Shown one piece after another: positions 25,342-35,182 of a DNA stretch of 38,003 bases (its first letter is position 1; each line of letters starts with the position of its first letter). The notes below the pieces were generated by a model that saw only the letters and a program-made list of their open reading frames with translations, made no database searches and was not told the DNA's origin. The position numbers and the translations under genes were made by a program. Source of the stretch: Niabella sp. (lineage in GTDB: Bacteria; Bacteroidota; Bacteroidia; Chitinophagales; Chitinophagaceae); contig JAGIAQ010000034.1 of the NCBI GenBank assembly GCA_017744795.1, positions 1 through 38,003 on the forward strand, read 5' to 3'.

Positions 25342-26238
25342 TCACTTTTTCCTGTTGCTCAATTTATAGGTTCTGGGAGATTGATTGGTTAGTTTTTTAA
25401 AGATCCTGCAGAAATAATACGGATCATCATACCCTACAGAAGCTGCCACTTCTTTTATTTTCATATTAGACGCAACCAGGAGGGTGCAGGCATGATAAAT
25501 TTTGAGTTGGATAAAATACTCAAGCGGAGCCTTACCGATTTCCTGCTTAAACAAGTTGGAAAAATACGAAGCAGACAGGTTGCAATTGGCTGCAAATGTT
25601 TCCACAGTCAGCTTCTTATCAATATTTGCTTTCATAAATTCAATAATCCTGGCCATCATTTTTTCCGAATTGAAGGCCGGTTCCTGCAAATACATTTCTT
25701 TAAATAAAAACGAGGCTACAAAGGCATGTAAACACAATACGGCATTGGCGATATTCTCTTTCGAAAAGCCTTTTTCAAAACTTTGATACATGGTATTCCA
25801 TAAGTTCAATGCATAGGAGTTGTAATAAATGGAGCCCGGGCCGCTTTGCGGAGACAGTTTCATCGTTTTATTAAACATATTAATTGCCGTTCCGGTAAAA
25901 TGCACCCAGTAAATGGTCCAGGGATCTTCATTATCAGCCCCGTAACGCATGTATAAATCCGTTGCCGGTAATATTACAAACTGATTTGCCGAAAGCTCAT
26001 ACCGGTTCTTGCCAGTTACATACCAGCCCCTGCCCTGGGTGCAATACAACAAAATATTATCGGCGCAGCCATTCCTTCGCTCCCGGTAATGGAATAGCGC
26101 CTTTGGAAAATACCCGATCTGTGTAATGTACATATGTTCCAGCAAAGGATCTGCCCTGATGATTTTGTTTACCACCCGATTGGGCAAAACGATCATTTTC
26201 TGGCCCGTAAAACCATCGCGCCGGCTAAAGCTGCTCAT
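25342..26238 (-). CDS. AraC-family transcriptional regulator with cupin-type sensor domain
   Basis: The product has 298 residues. The N-terminal half (about 20-170) is the AraC-type cupin fold that binds a small ligand, often a sugar: ILLYCTQGRGWYVTG, QFVILPATDLYMRYG and WTIYWVHFTG. The C-terminal 100 residues hold two helix-turn-helix motifs, the first around LTVETFAANCNLSASYFSNL and the second around IKEVAASVGYDDPYYFCRIF. It faces the ECF sigma gene divergently across a 419-base gap, and the macroglobulin-like gene follows 44 bases downstream. It could control that gene, the fucosidase locus or the SusCD operon; the sequence does not decide this. Confidence 0.93.
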   Translation of the reverse strand: MSSFSRRDGFTGQKMIVLPNRVVNKIIRADPLLEHMYITQIGYFPKALFHYRERRNGCADNILLYCTQGRGWYVTGKNRYELSANQFVILPATDLYMRYGADNEDPWTIYWVHFTGTAINMFNKTMKLSPQSGPGSIYYNSYALNLWNTMYQSFEKGFSKENIANAVLCLHAFVASFLFKEMYLQEPAFNSEKMMARIIEFMKANIDKKLTVETFAANCNLSASYFSNLFKQEIGKAPLEYFIQLKIYHACTLLVASNMKIKEVAASVGYDDPYYFCRIFKKLTNQSPRTYKLSNRKK

Positions 26239-26657
26239 AAAATACCCATTGTTTTAAAACGGTCAGGCCTCGCATACCATAACAAGAACCGTTATTTAAT
26301 CTACATTAAAATATCCATCAAAAAAATAGAATAATCCACCTTAATGCAGGCTCTAATTTAAAAAATTTATTAATAATCAATATATTACGAATAAATATTT
26401 GATATACCCGTGCCTCACCTTCTTTAAAAAATGATGCATTTATTTACAATCGAATAATCCATTTTTTTCATTTAAATGACTATTGAATGTAAAATTCAAC
26501 CTTTATAATTTTATTAACAAATTTATTCTTCAGGTATAACCGGCACACAGACCTGTATACCTGCACAATAATAACGATTGAGGGTCGGGTGGTATGCTTG
26601 CCGGCAAGGAATGATTTTTACATAATAACAGATCGGGTACCTTAAATACTAATTTCA
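26239..26657. promoter_or_regulatory. Divergent regulatory region between araC-type and ECF sigma genes
   Basis: These 419 bases are strongly AT-rich and hold no gene. They must contain promoters in both directions. I found no exact TTTG-N19-TAnnTTTG match on either strand. A 10-base direct repeat, GAATAATCCA, occurs at 26329-26338 and 26452-26461 and might mark regulator half-sites, though chance is not excluded. Confidence 0.4.
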
Positions 26658-27212
26658 ATGATCCGGATACAGGAAATTAAAAATGGCAACAAGGACGCTT
26701 TTCAAAAAGTGTATCAAGACTATAATAAAAGGTTGTATGATTTTATTTACTCAAAAACGGGTTCTGATTTTTATGCGAGCGAAGTGGTTCAAATGACCTT
26801 CCTGAAATTATGGGACCGGCGTCAATCATTACATTCCGATATCGCCTTATCAAACCAGGTGTATCAGATCGCCAAATCCGTTTTAATTGATGTATTGCGA
26901 AAAACAGAAAAAGAGCGATTGAAAAGAGCTTCGCTGCACCGGCAGGCAAACTCAAAAGTAAATACGGGTTATGAGCGCATAGAAGAACGGGAAGTACAGC
27001 TGATGCTGGAAAAGGCCCTGGCGGCAATGCCTCCGGTTCGCAAAAAAGTATTTAGCATGAAAGTGCAAAGCCAGCTGAGTTATAAAGAAATATCCAGCAT
27101 CTTATCGATCTCGACAAAAACGGTGAACAAACATATGGAGCTGGCGATGCAACAGATAAAACCGTTCTTCAGATCCTTTTTTGTTTTCATTTGTATATTG
27201 ATCAGTTATTGA
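26658..27212 (+). CDS. RNA polymerase ECF-type sigma factor (Bacteroidetes FecI-like)
   Basis: The product has 184 residues. Region 2 lies at about 10-75 (AFQKVYQDYNKRLYDFIY, ASEVVQMTFLKLWDRR) and region 4 at about 110-170 (ALAAMPPVRKKVFSMKVQ, LSYKEISSILSISTKTVNKH). It ends in a hydrophobic tail (FFRSFFVFICILISY), which many Bacteroidota sigma factors of this class share. It is followed 46 bases later by its FecR-type anti-sigma and then a SusC gene, the usual trans-envelope signalling set that turns on a polysaccharide utilisation locus when its ligand is bound. Confidence 0.95.
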   Translation: MIRIQEIKNGNKDAFQKVYQDYNKRLYDFIYSKTGSDFYASEVVQMTFLKLWDRRQSLHSDIALSNQVYQIAKSVLIDVLRKTEKERLKRASLHRQANSKVNTGYERIEEREVQLMLEKALAAMPPVRKKVFSMKVQSQLSYKEISSILSISTKTVNKHMELAMQQIKPFFRSFFVFICILISY

Positions 27213-27258
27213 TGCGCCGTTGTAATGCTGTTACGGGAACGACTTAAATATTATCCCC

Positions 27259-28287
27259 GTGGATGAAGATTTAATTAAAAAGTATTTTACAGGGAATTGC
27301 TCTCCGGAGGAAAAGAGGCGTATTTATTTATACCTCAGAAAACATCCGGTGCGCTTTCTGAAGCACTTCCCGGACGAGGAATGGAGCGGTTTGCAAACAG
27401 ATCCGGAGCAAAAAAAATACGCCGGGCAAGCGCCCTTTTTATTTATCCCGGAAAGAAGACAACCCTTTTTATGCAGGCGTCCCGTTGCACTGGTACTGAT
27501 GTTGTTTCTTTTGGTCCCGTTTTTTTTACATCAATCAGCCAAAACCTTGCGCCCCCGCACCAGGCCCGATGTGCCATTAACCCAACTCATCGAAATCAAA
27601 AATACATTAAAGCAACCGGAACACCTGCAATTGCCGGACGGTTCTTCCGTTGAATTGTTTGCCGGGAGCAGCATCAGTTATCTGAAAAACTTTGCGCCCG
27701 CAAAACGCGATGTTCATTTAAAAGGAACGGCAATTTTCGAGGTAGCTAAAAATCCCCACGCACCGTTTACCGTTTATTGTAACAAGGTAGCAACAACAGC
27801 ACTGGGCACAAAATTTAAGATTTGCACTTCCAATAAAAAACGGGTTCTTATAAGCTTATTGGAAGGCAAAATTGTAGTGCACCCCACCGAGACAGCGCTT
27901 TCAAAAGAAAAATATTACCTTACAGAAGGTAATGCAATAGCCTTTGATGTGGTGCAGCATACGGTAAAAAGACTCCCTGCTTTTAAGACAATTACTTCAA
28001 AGCCGCTTGAACCGACCGGTTCTATTACATTAACCAAAGAAGGAACCCTTCATTTTGACAACATACCGCTGCCGCGAGTATTGGACTACCTGGAACAAAA
28101 GCGCCAGGTAACAATACAATACCAGGCAAAACCTATTTCGAAAATCCGCTTTATAGGCACCGTATACTATAATGAGCCCGTGAAGGACATCCTGCACAAT
28201 CTGTCGCTCTTGACCGGCTTACGGCTTTCTGTAAAAATCGACAGCGCCCGCAACGACACCCTTTATATATTTAAACCGGCCGATTAA
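27259..28287 (+). CDS. FecR-family anti-sigma factor
   Basis: The start is GTG at 27259. The next residues, DEDLIKKYFTGNCSPEEKRR, match the usual opening of Bacteroidota FecR proteins, so no upstream start is needed. Residues 1-50 form the cytoplasmic sigma-binding part, about 75-91 is one transmembrane helix (VALVLMLFLLVPFFL), and about 105-215 is the periplasmic FecR domain (LPDGSSVELFAGSSISYL, HLKGTAIFEV, TTALGTKFKI, LLEGKIVV). Residues about 255-340 match the C-terminal FecR/DUF4974 domain (LHFDNIPLPRVLDYLEQK), which resembles secretin/TonB short domains. It probably holds the upstream sigma factor inactive until the SusC receptor signals. Confidence 0.93.
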   Translation: MDEDLIKKYFTGNCSPEEKRRIYLYLRKHPVRFLKHFPDEEWSGLQTDPEQKKYAGQAPFLFIPERRQPFLCRRPVALVLMLFLLVPFFLHQSAKTLRPRTRPDVPLTQLIEIKNTLKQPEHLQLPDGSSVELFAGSSISYLKNFAPAKRDVHLKGTAIFEVAKNPHAPFTVYCNKVATTALGTKFKICTSNKKRVLISLLEGKIVVHPTETALSKEKYYLTEGNAIAFDVVQHTVKRLPAFKTITSKPLEPTGSITLTKEGTLHFDNIPLPRVLDYLEQKRQVTIQYQAKPISKIRFIGTVYYNEPVKDILHNLSLLTGLRLSVKIDSARNDTLYIFKPAD

Positions 28288-28323
28288 AAAAAAATTTCAT
28301 TCTGATTAGGGTACCGGAACAAA

Positions 28324-31300
28324 ATGTTTCGTAATAACTTCTACAAAGTGTTACGTTTTTGTAACACAGTTAAACGGTTTGCTTATATGTTTAAATTACT
28401 AAGGACCTGCTGCTGGATGGTTGCCATTATTTTGCTGCCTGTTATTGTTCATGCGCAGCAAAGAGAAGCTGCATCCGGGATCGTACGCGCTGCGGGCACA
28501 AGAGCCCCCATAGCATCGGCCTCCGTTGCCGCTTTAAAAAACGGGGAGATCATTTCGTCTGTACTTACAGATAAAGACGGAAAATTTATTTTTTACCAGT
28601 TGCCAGAGGGCGCCGTCAGCTTTTCAGTGAGCCACAAGTCATTTGAAACACAATCGCTTTCAAATTACACGATTAAAAGTGAGGAAACCCTTTCTGTTTT
28701 AATTGATATGAAGCCACTCGGCAGTGCTCCAAAAGAAAAACTGCCCAGGCCGGGAAGCGCAAAAATAACCGTAACGGGTACGGTTGTGGATTCAATTGGC
28801 AACCCGTTATTTTCTGTAAATATTACCTCTGGCACCAAAACCTCAATAGGTACTACTACGGATGCAAACGGGCGCTTTATCCTGGATGCCTCCCCTAACG
28901 ACGTATTGCAGATAAGCTATTCCGGATACGAAACATTCGAATACCGGGTTCCGGAAAAACCGCAATCGCGGCTCATTATAAAATTGCACACAAAAATTAC
29001 CGCAGCAGCGGATGAGGTGGTTGTTACTGCCTATGGCAAAAAACAATTAAAAGAGGCCGTTGTTGGATCCGTTTCCACCATTAAACCTGAAAATTTGCTG
29101 ATACCGGCCAGCAATCTTACCAATGCGCTTGCCGGCCAGGTGGCAGGTATCATAGGCTTTCAAACGGGCGGGCAGCCGGGTTTGGACAACTCGCAGTTTT
29201 TCATACGCGGCGTAACCACCTTCGGTTACCGCCAGGACCCGTTGATCCTGATAGACAACGTGGAACTGACCACCAATGACTTGGCGCGGCTGCAGGTAAA
29301 CGACATCGCCAGTTTTTCAATTTTAAAAGACGCGAGCGCCACCGCGTTATACGGTGCAAGAGGTGCCAACGGCGTAATACTGGTAACAACAAAAACGGGA
29401 AAGACCGGCAAACCCACCATCAATCTTGTTGTGGAAAATTCGCTCTCGCAGCCTACCAAGAGCCTGCAACTGACCGACCCTATCACCTACATGAAAATGT
29501 ATAATGAGGCGCTCACTACCCGCAACCCACTGGCCACGCCTTTATTTAATGCCGACCAGATCTATAATGCCACGCAAACGTTGAAAAATGCGCCCGGCAG
29601 CAACAAATACGTCTACCCGGCGGTGGATTGGCTGGACCTGTTATTTAAGAAAAGAAGCTTTACAGAAAGGGCCAACCTGAGTGTGAACGGAGGATCTGAC
29701 TTTGCGCATTACTATATTTCGGCCAGTTATAGCAATGACAATGGAATGCTGAAAAGCGACCCGGCAAATAATTTTAAAAACAATTTAAAATTCAATAACT
29801 ACCAGCTGCGTTCTAATATCGATTTTAAAATTTTTCCGCGAACAGTAGTATCCGTTATGTTGTGGGGAAACTTCAATGAATACAACGGCCCCATAACGAA
29901 CAACGCCAGTTTTTCTACTGACCTGTTTAACATGGCCACCCATACCAGTCCTGCGTCATTCCCCGCTTATTATGCACCAGACTCTGCCAATGCCAAAGCC
30001 CAGCATATTTTATTTGGTAACGCCATTGGCGGAAGCGGCGTTAACAGCATTGGGTATGTAAATCCTTACGCACAAATGCTGAGAGGCTATCAACGTTATT
30101 CGGAGTCAAGAATGTCGGCCACGCTAAAGCTGGATCAGAAGCTGGATTTTGTAACACCGGGCCTGGCATTTTATGGTTTCTTTACTACCAACCGCTATTC
30201 TTATTTTGATAATACCATGGCGTATAACCCGTTTTATTATATGATACCACCGGGAGGCTATGATATTGGCAGCAACAAGTATAACCTTCTTTGGATCAAT
30301 TCGCTCCCTAACGGAAATCCTTTTGACCCCGGTTTGGGTGCGGCAGGAAACAGCAATGCCGCTACGGAATACCTGGTGTATGCTCCCGGAAAAAAGGATG
30401 CTACCAGCTTTCTTCAATTACAGGGTCAGTTAGATTATAACCGGCAATTCGGCGACCACGGCATTGGAGCATCACTTATTCTTGTAAGACAACAGACGCT
30501 AAAAGCCAACGGGGTTGATCCGAATACTAGTCAACCCTCCCTGGCTTATTCCCTGCCCTACCGGAATCTGAATCTGGCCGGACGCGTGAGTTACAATTAT
30601 AAAACCCGTTACTTTTTGGAATTCAACTTCGGCTATGATGGTTCCGAACGTTTTGACCCCAGCCATCGTTACGGCTTTTTTCCTACCATTGGCGGATCCT
30701 GGATGGTTTCAAAAGAAAAATTCTGGCAGGGTGGCATAGCTGACATTATCACCTCGCTTAAACTACGGGGCAGCTATGGTAAAACCGGTAATGACCAGAT
30801 CGGCAACCAGCGCTTTTTCTATTTATCAAACGTAAACCTCCAGGCGAACAACGGTTCAAGTTTTGGGCTGAATAACGGTTACAGCCGGCCGGGGGTAGTG
30901 ATCAATAATTATCAAAACAGCAATATCACCTGGGAAACCGGTATCATCAGTAATGAGGCCATTGAAATGACCTTATTCAGAAAGCTTGATTTGATTGCAG
31001 AATACTGGCAGCAACACCGGAGCAATATTTTGATGGGGCGTAACATTCCCTCCAGTATGGGTTTGGAGGCCGGCATCTATTCCAATGTGGGCACTGCCGA
31101 TATAAAAGGACTTGACCTGACGGCGAACTATACACAGCGGTTTTCCAATAAACTGTCCGTTGCATTTATGTCGAACTTAACGTTCTCACAGGGAAGGTAT
31201 GGCAATTATGAAGAGCCGCCCTATACTAATGAGCCCTGGAGGCGTAAATCGGGCTCATTACTGAACCAACAGTTCGGTTACATCGCAGAGCGGCTTTTTG

Positions 31301-31953
31301 TGGATAACAAAGAAGCGGCATCCTCTCCTTCGCAAAATTTTGGCGGACCTCTGCCCATGGGTGGCGATATTAAATACCGCGATGTTAATGGCGATGGCCA
31401 GATCACCGTGGCCGACCAGGTACCTATTGGTTTGCCCACCGTTCCCGAGATCGTTTACGGATTTGGACTTTCGGCCCGTTATAAAGGATTTGACCTGGGT
31501 TTCCGCTTCCAGGGACAGGCGCGCGTGTCCTTTTTCATCAAGCCTCAGGACATCAGCCCTTTTGTAATTCCACCTTCGGATGAACATATCCCCGGCCAAT
31601 CGCAGGTTTTAACAGCAGTTGCTAATGACTACTGGTCGGAAAGTAAACAAAATCTGTATGCCTTTTATCCGAGACTGGGCACCAGCTCCACGCTGATCAC
31701 AAACAACTTACAAACCAGTACCTGGTGGATGCGCAATGGCGATTTTTTAAGGTTAAAAATGGTAGAATTAGGCTACAACCTTTCACAAAGAATTGCAGAG
31801 CGGATAAAATTCAAATCCTGCAGAATTTATATCAATGCCTTTAACCCGCTGCTTTTTTCAAAATTTAAATTATGGGATGCAGAGTTAGGTGGCAACGCCT
31901 TCACCTACCCCATTCAAAAGGTGTATAATCTGGGAATTAATGTTTCTTTATAA
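28324..31953 (+). CDS. SusC/RagA-family TonB-linked outer-membrane transporter of the fucosidase locus
   Basis: Two starts are possible: ATG at 28324, or the in-frame ATG at 28387 (MFKLLRTCCWMVAI), which gives a more ordinary signal peptide ending VHAQ. Residues about 48-130 form one carboxypeptidase-regulatory-like domain (ASVAALKNGEIISSVLTDKD) and about 148-230 a second (VTGTVVDSIGNPLFSVNI). Then come the TonB-box-like EVVVTAYGKKQ and the plug (LTNALAGQVAGIIGFQTGGQ, PLILIDNVELTTND, FSILKDASATALYGARGANG). The rest is barrel, ending in Leu. I see no STN signalling domain at the N-terminus, although the gene follows a sigma/FecR pair. It should import fucosylated oligosaccharides with the SusD that follows. 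Confidence 0.94.
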   Translation: MFRNNFYKVLRFCNTVKRFAYMFKLLRTCCWMVAIILLPVIVHAQQREAASGIVRAAGTRAPIASASVAALKNGEIISSVLTDKDGKFIFYQLPEGAVSFSVSHKSFETQSLSNYTIKSEETLSVLIDMKPLGSAPKEKLPRPGSAKITVTGTVVDSIGNPLFSVNITSGTKTSIGTTTDANGRFILDASPNDVLQISYSGYETFEYRVPEKPQSRLIIKLHTKITAAADEVVVTAYGKKQLKEAVVGSVSTIKPENLLIPASNLTNALAGQVAGIIGFQTGGQPGLDNSQFFIRGVTTFGYRQDPLILIDNVELTTNDLARLQVNDIASFSILKDASATALYGARGANGVILVTTKTGKTGKPTINLVVENSLSQPTKSLQLTDPITYMKMYNEALTTRNPLATPLFNADQIYNATQTLKNAPGSNKYVYPAVDWLDLLFKKRSFTERANLSVNGGSDFAHYYISASYSNDNGMLKSDPANNFKNNLKFNNYQLRSNIDFKIFPRTVVSVMLWGNFNEYNGPITNNASFSTDLFNMATHTSPASFPAYYAPDSANAKAQHILFGNAIGGSGVNSIGYVNPYAQMLRGYQRYSESRMSATLKLDQKLDFVTPGLAFYGFFTTNRYSYFDNTMAYNPFYYMIPPGGYDIGSNKYNLLWINSLPNGNPFDPGLGAAGNSNAATEYLVYAPGKKDATSFLQLQGQLDYNRQFGDHGIGASLILVRQQTLKANGVDPNTSQPSLAYSLPYRNLNLAGRVSYNYKTRYFLEFNFGYDGSERFDPSHRYGFFPTIGGSWMVSKEKFWQGGIADIITSLKLRGSYGKTGNDQIGNQRFFYLSNVNLQANNGSSFGLNNGYSRPGVVINNYQNSNITWETGIISNEAIEMTLFRKLDLIAEYWQQHRSNILMGRNIPSSMGLEAGIYSNVGTADIKGLDLTANYTQRFSNKLSVAFMSNLTFSQGRYGNYEEPPYTNEPWRRKSGSLLNQQFGYIAERLFVDNKEAASSPSQNFGGPLPMGGDIKYRDVNGDGQITVADQVPIGLPTVPEIVYGFGLSARYKGFDLGFRFQGQARVSFFIKPQDISPFVIPPSDEHIPGQSQVLTAVANDYWSESKQNLYAFYPRLGTSSTLITNNLQTSTWWMRNGDFLRLKMVELGYNLSQRIAERIKFKSCRIYINAFNPLLFSKFKLWDAELGGNAFTYPIQKVYNLGINVSL

Positions 31954-31963
31954 ACATACAATT

Positions 31964-33880
31964 ATGCGTAGGAATAATTATAAAATAGTTTTGTTTTTTT
32001 ATCTGTTAACGGCTCTTTCATTTCAATCATGTAAAAAATACCTGGACGTAACGCCCCAGAATGTGGGTACGCTTGACTATGCTTTTCGTAACCGGAGCGA
32101 AGCAGAAAATTATCTTTTTTCCTGTTATGGCACTTTACAGCGTTTTGGCGATGTTACAAAAGACCCAAGCTTTACCACATCGGGTGAAACGATGTATCCC
32201 CTTAATCTTGATGAGGGCCCCAAACTTTTTGACCTGGGCTTTCAGCTCATGCGGGGCACTCAAAACATATCCAAACCCGTGCTTAATTTCTGGGATGGAG
32301 ATGGCAACGTGCCGTCTATATTCCAGGCCATCCGGCGTTGCAATATCATGCTTGATAATATTAATAAGCCCATTGATCTTTCCGCTTCCGAAAAAGCCCG
32401 GTGGATCGCGGAGCTTAAATTTCTGAAAGCCTATTATCACTATTACCTTGCAAGAATATACGGGCCCATTCCTATTTACAAAACAGAGCAGGACATTAAT
32501 ACGCCCATAGAGCAATTACGTGTAAAACGCCAGCCGGTGGATTCCGCATTCAGTTATGCCGTCCAGTTAATTAATGAAGCCGTTCCGGATCTGCCGGTTG
32601 TAATTGGTAACATCAGCCAGGAGCTGGGGCGCATTACACAGCCAATAGCTTTGGCAGTAAAAGCAGAGATCCTTGCCACAGCTGCCAGCCCTTTGTTTAA
32701 CGGCAATCCTGATTATGCAAGCTATAAAAATAAAGACGGGCAGTTGCTCTTTTCATCAAAATTTGATGCCTCTAAATGGGACTCCGCTTCCGCAGCCTGC
32801 AAAGCAGCTATTGATGCCGCGCAGGCACAGGGAATTGCCTTATACCAGTTTGTAAGACCCGCCAACATCCCTGCAAATCTCCCGGCTGTTTTAACCCAGG
32901 AGCTTACCATACAAAACGCAGTTACAGAAAGATGGGATTTGAACCAGGAAGTTATTTGGGACCTGAACATGTATTTTAACCAGCAAACAAATGCCATACC
33001 CCGGCTTACCCCAACTTTTGTATTGGGCGTGCCCGGCACTCTGGCGGTTCCTATTTCAACCACCGAAATGTTTTATACAAATAACGGTGTGCCTATAAAC
33101 GAGGACAACACCTGGGATTACCCCGGACGCCTTACGCTGAAAATTGGCGACACTACCAATAAATATTATATCCAGCAGGGATACACCACCATAAAGGCCA
33201 ATTTTAACCGGGAGCCCCGGTTCTACGCCAACATTGGTTTTGATGGTGGTATATGGTATGGGAACGGTACTTATGATCCTAAAAACGGACTGCAATATAT
33301 ACAGGCCCAAACAGGCCCAGCGGCAACGGTAGATGGCTCGCGGCTGAATGTTACTGCCATCTGGCCCAAAAAATTAGCGCATTACCAAACCGTAGACAAT
33401 AACGGCACTTATTCAGAAGTTGGTTTTAGAATACCGAGGATGCGGCTTGCAGACCTGTACCTGCTGTATGCCGAATGCCTGAATGAAAGCGGCGGCCCTT
33501 CTACAACAGTTTATAATTATATCGATAGCGTTAGGGCAAGAGCCGGCCTGCAGGGTGTGGTGCAATCCTGGGCGAATTATTCCAGTAATCCGGGCAAGCC
33601 ACTTACCAAAGATGGATTGAGGAAGATCATTCACCAGGAAAGAAGGATCGAACTTTGCTTTGAAGCCCGATCCGGCTGGGACCTGCGGCGCTGGAAAGAA
33701 TGGACGAGTGTAATGGCGCAACCCTTCCAGGGATGGTCGTTCCGCCAAAATACTGCGGCAAATTTTTATGTTCCGGTAACCCAGTTTCTGCCATCAGTAA
33801 CGCTGAAAGATTACTTCTGGCCTTTGTCTGACAATGATATGCAAATAAATAATAACCTGGTACAAAGTCCCTACTGGTAA
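31964..33880 (+). CDS. RagB/SusD-family nutrient-binding outer-membrane lipoprotein of the fucosidase locus
   Basis: I chose the ATG at 31964 (MRRNNYKIVLFFYLL), giving a lipobox at LTALSFQSC and the mature start CKKYLDVTPQ. The frame is open further upstream to an ATG at 31889, but that would overlap the SusC gene by 65 bases and bury the signal peptide. The product has 638 residues, a little long for the family. SusD features are LKFLKAYYHYYLARIYGPIP in the helical core and the C-terminal IHQERRIELCFEARSGWDLR. It starts 10 bases after the SusC stop. It should bind the glycan at the cell surface and close the SusC barrel. Confidence 0.94.
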   Translation: MRRNNYKIVLFFYLLTALSFQSCKKYLDVTPQNVGTLDYAFRNRSEAENYLFSCYGTLQRFGDVTKDPSFTTSGETMYPLNLDEGPKLFDLGFQLMRGTQNISKPVLNFWDGDGNVPSIFQAIRRCNIMLDNINKPIDLSASEKARWIAELKFLKAYYHYYLARIYGPIPIYKTEQDINTPIEQLRVKRQPVDSAFSYAVQLINEAVPDLPVVIGNISQELGRITQPIALAVKAEILATAASPLFNGNPDYASYKNKDGQLLFSSKFDASKWDSASAACKAAIDAAQAQGIALYQFVRPANIPANLPAVLTQELTIQNAVTERWDLNQEVIWDLNMYFNQQTNAIPRLTPTFVLGVPGTLAVPISTTEMFYTNNGVPINEDNTWDYPGRLTLKIGDTTNKYYIQQGYTTIKANFNREPRFYANIGFDGGIWYGNGTYDPKNGLQYIQAQTGPAATVDGSRLNVTAIWPKKLAHYQTVDNNGTYSEVGFRIPRMRLADLYLLYAECLNESGGPSTTVYNYIDSVRARAGLQGVVQSWANYSSNPGKPLTKDGLRKIIHQERRIELCFEARSGWDLRRWKEWTSVMAQPFQGWSFRQNTAANFYVPVTQFLPSVTLKDYFWPLSDNDMQINNNLVQSPYW

Positions 33881-33916
33881 TCCCCAATCAACCTCAGTAG
33901 TTTTTTTAGTATAAAT

Positions 33917-35161
33917 ATGTTTTCTATGAATTATAATAATATTGGCCGCTGTTTACTATTGTCTCTGATTGTATCCTGGTTCTTTTTTACCGCCTGCAAC
34001 AAAGTGCAAAATTTTATAGGCCCCGTATCAACCGATCAAACCAAGCCCGGCCCGGTAACAAACATTAAGGTCAGTAACTTCAACGGGGGTGCTTACATAA
34101 CTTACGATCTGCCTAAATCAGATAACATTTTGTATGTACAGGCAGACTATACCATTAACAATAAAACGGGCGCCCGTTTACAAAAAAAATCCAGCTATTT
34201 CTCTGATACCCTAATGGTAAATGGTTTCGCACAATCGCAGGACTATAAAGTAGCATTAAAGGTGGTGAGCCGGGCCAATGTGGAATCCGATTCGGTTATG
34301 ATCACCGTACATCCGGATACCCCGCCTTATTTATTGGTTGCCCAAACCCTCTCCCTGTCTCCGGATTTTTCAGGCGTGCGGGTACTAGGAACCAATACCA
34401 CACAGCAAAATGTAGGGGTGGTGTTATTGTATAACGACCCCACTTACAAAAAATATACGATCCGCACACAATCTTATACCAATTTTACCGCCGTTAACTT
34501 TGCATCCAGGGGTTTTGATACCCTTGCCAAACAAATGGCCGTATACGCAACAGACCCATGGGGTAATAGTTCAGATACGCTCTACAATACAATTTATCCG
34601 CTTTATGAAACCCAATTAGATAAAGGCAAATATTTTGTATACAATTTGCCAAGTGACAGCCCTATTGGCTTTGGCTGGGTTACCCGCAATTTATTCGATA
34701 ATAACATCGGCACGGGCTGGCACACACCACAGCCAACCGCAGTACTTCCTCCTGTTTGCACTTTAGGATTAGGAACCTCGGCTGCACTGAGCCGATTTTT
34801 GTTGTGGCAAAGAGGCGGGTCCTATTATTGGGACCATGGTAATCCAAAAGTATTTACGGTATGGGGCTCAAACAAAGTGCAACCGGGCGACTTTCAGCCA
34901 CCCATGTATGCAGACGTAGGCGCTGTAATTGGCGACTGGGTGAATATTGGCAATTTCAATTTCCCCTACCCTCCTTCCGGCTTGCCCCCCAAACAGGCTT
35001 CCCCTACAGACAAAGCATGGTCTGATGCAGGGGTTGAGTTCGATATTCCTTTTGGCGCTCCAAAGGTTCGTTTTGTACGGATAGCTGTTCCCCAAAACTG
35101 GGACGGGTCGAACAACTACGCGCATATTATGGAATTAACTTTCTTTGGTGATCCGAGATAA
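33917..35161 (+). CDS. Multi-domain surface lipoprotein (DUF4959/DUF5126/DUF5000 type)
   Basis: The product has 414 residues; an in-frame ATG at 33926 is an equally likely start. The lipobox is SWFFFTAC (Cys-Asn-Lys). Residues about 40-135 look like a fibronectin-type fold (PGPVTNIKVSNFNGGAYITY), about 140-235 like a second beta sandwich, and about 245-410 like a discoidin-type jelly roll (FDNNIGTGWHTP, KVFTVWGSNKV, KVRFVRIAVPQNW, AHIMELTFFGD). I match this layout to the DUF4959, DUF5126 and DUF5000 trio that often follows SusCD pairs. It lies 36 bases after SusD. Probably a surface glycan-binding protein for the locus. Confidence 0.78.
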   Translation: MFSMNYNNIGRCLLLSLIVSWFFFTACNKVQNFIGPVSTDQTKPGPVTNIKVSNFNGGAYITYDLPKSDNILYVQADYTINNKTGARLQKKSSYFSDTLMVNGFAQSQDYKVALKVVSRANVESDSVMITVHPDTPPYLLVAQTLSLSPDFSGVRVLGTNTTQQNVGVVLLYNDPTYKKYTIRTQSYTNFTAVNFASRGFDTLAKQMAVYATDPWGNSSDTLYNTIYPLYETQLDKGKYFVYNLPSDSPIGFGWVTRNLFDNNIGTGWHTPQPTAVLPPVCTLGLGTSAALSRFLLWQRGGSYYWDHGNPKVFTVWGSNKVQPGDFQPPMYADVGAVIGDWVNIGNFNFPYPPSGLPPKQASPTDKAWSDAGVEFDIPFGAPKVRFVRIAVPQNWDGSNNYAHIMELTFFGDPR

Positions 35162-35182
35162 ATTATACTCTAACAAATTATT

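Noticed and set aside
31889-31963. Longer start for the SusD gene of the fucosidase locus
   Set aside because: It overlaps the SusC reading frame and hides the lipoprotein signal peptide that begins at 31964.
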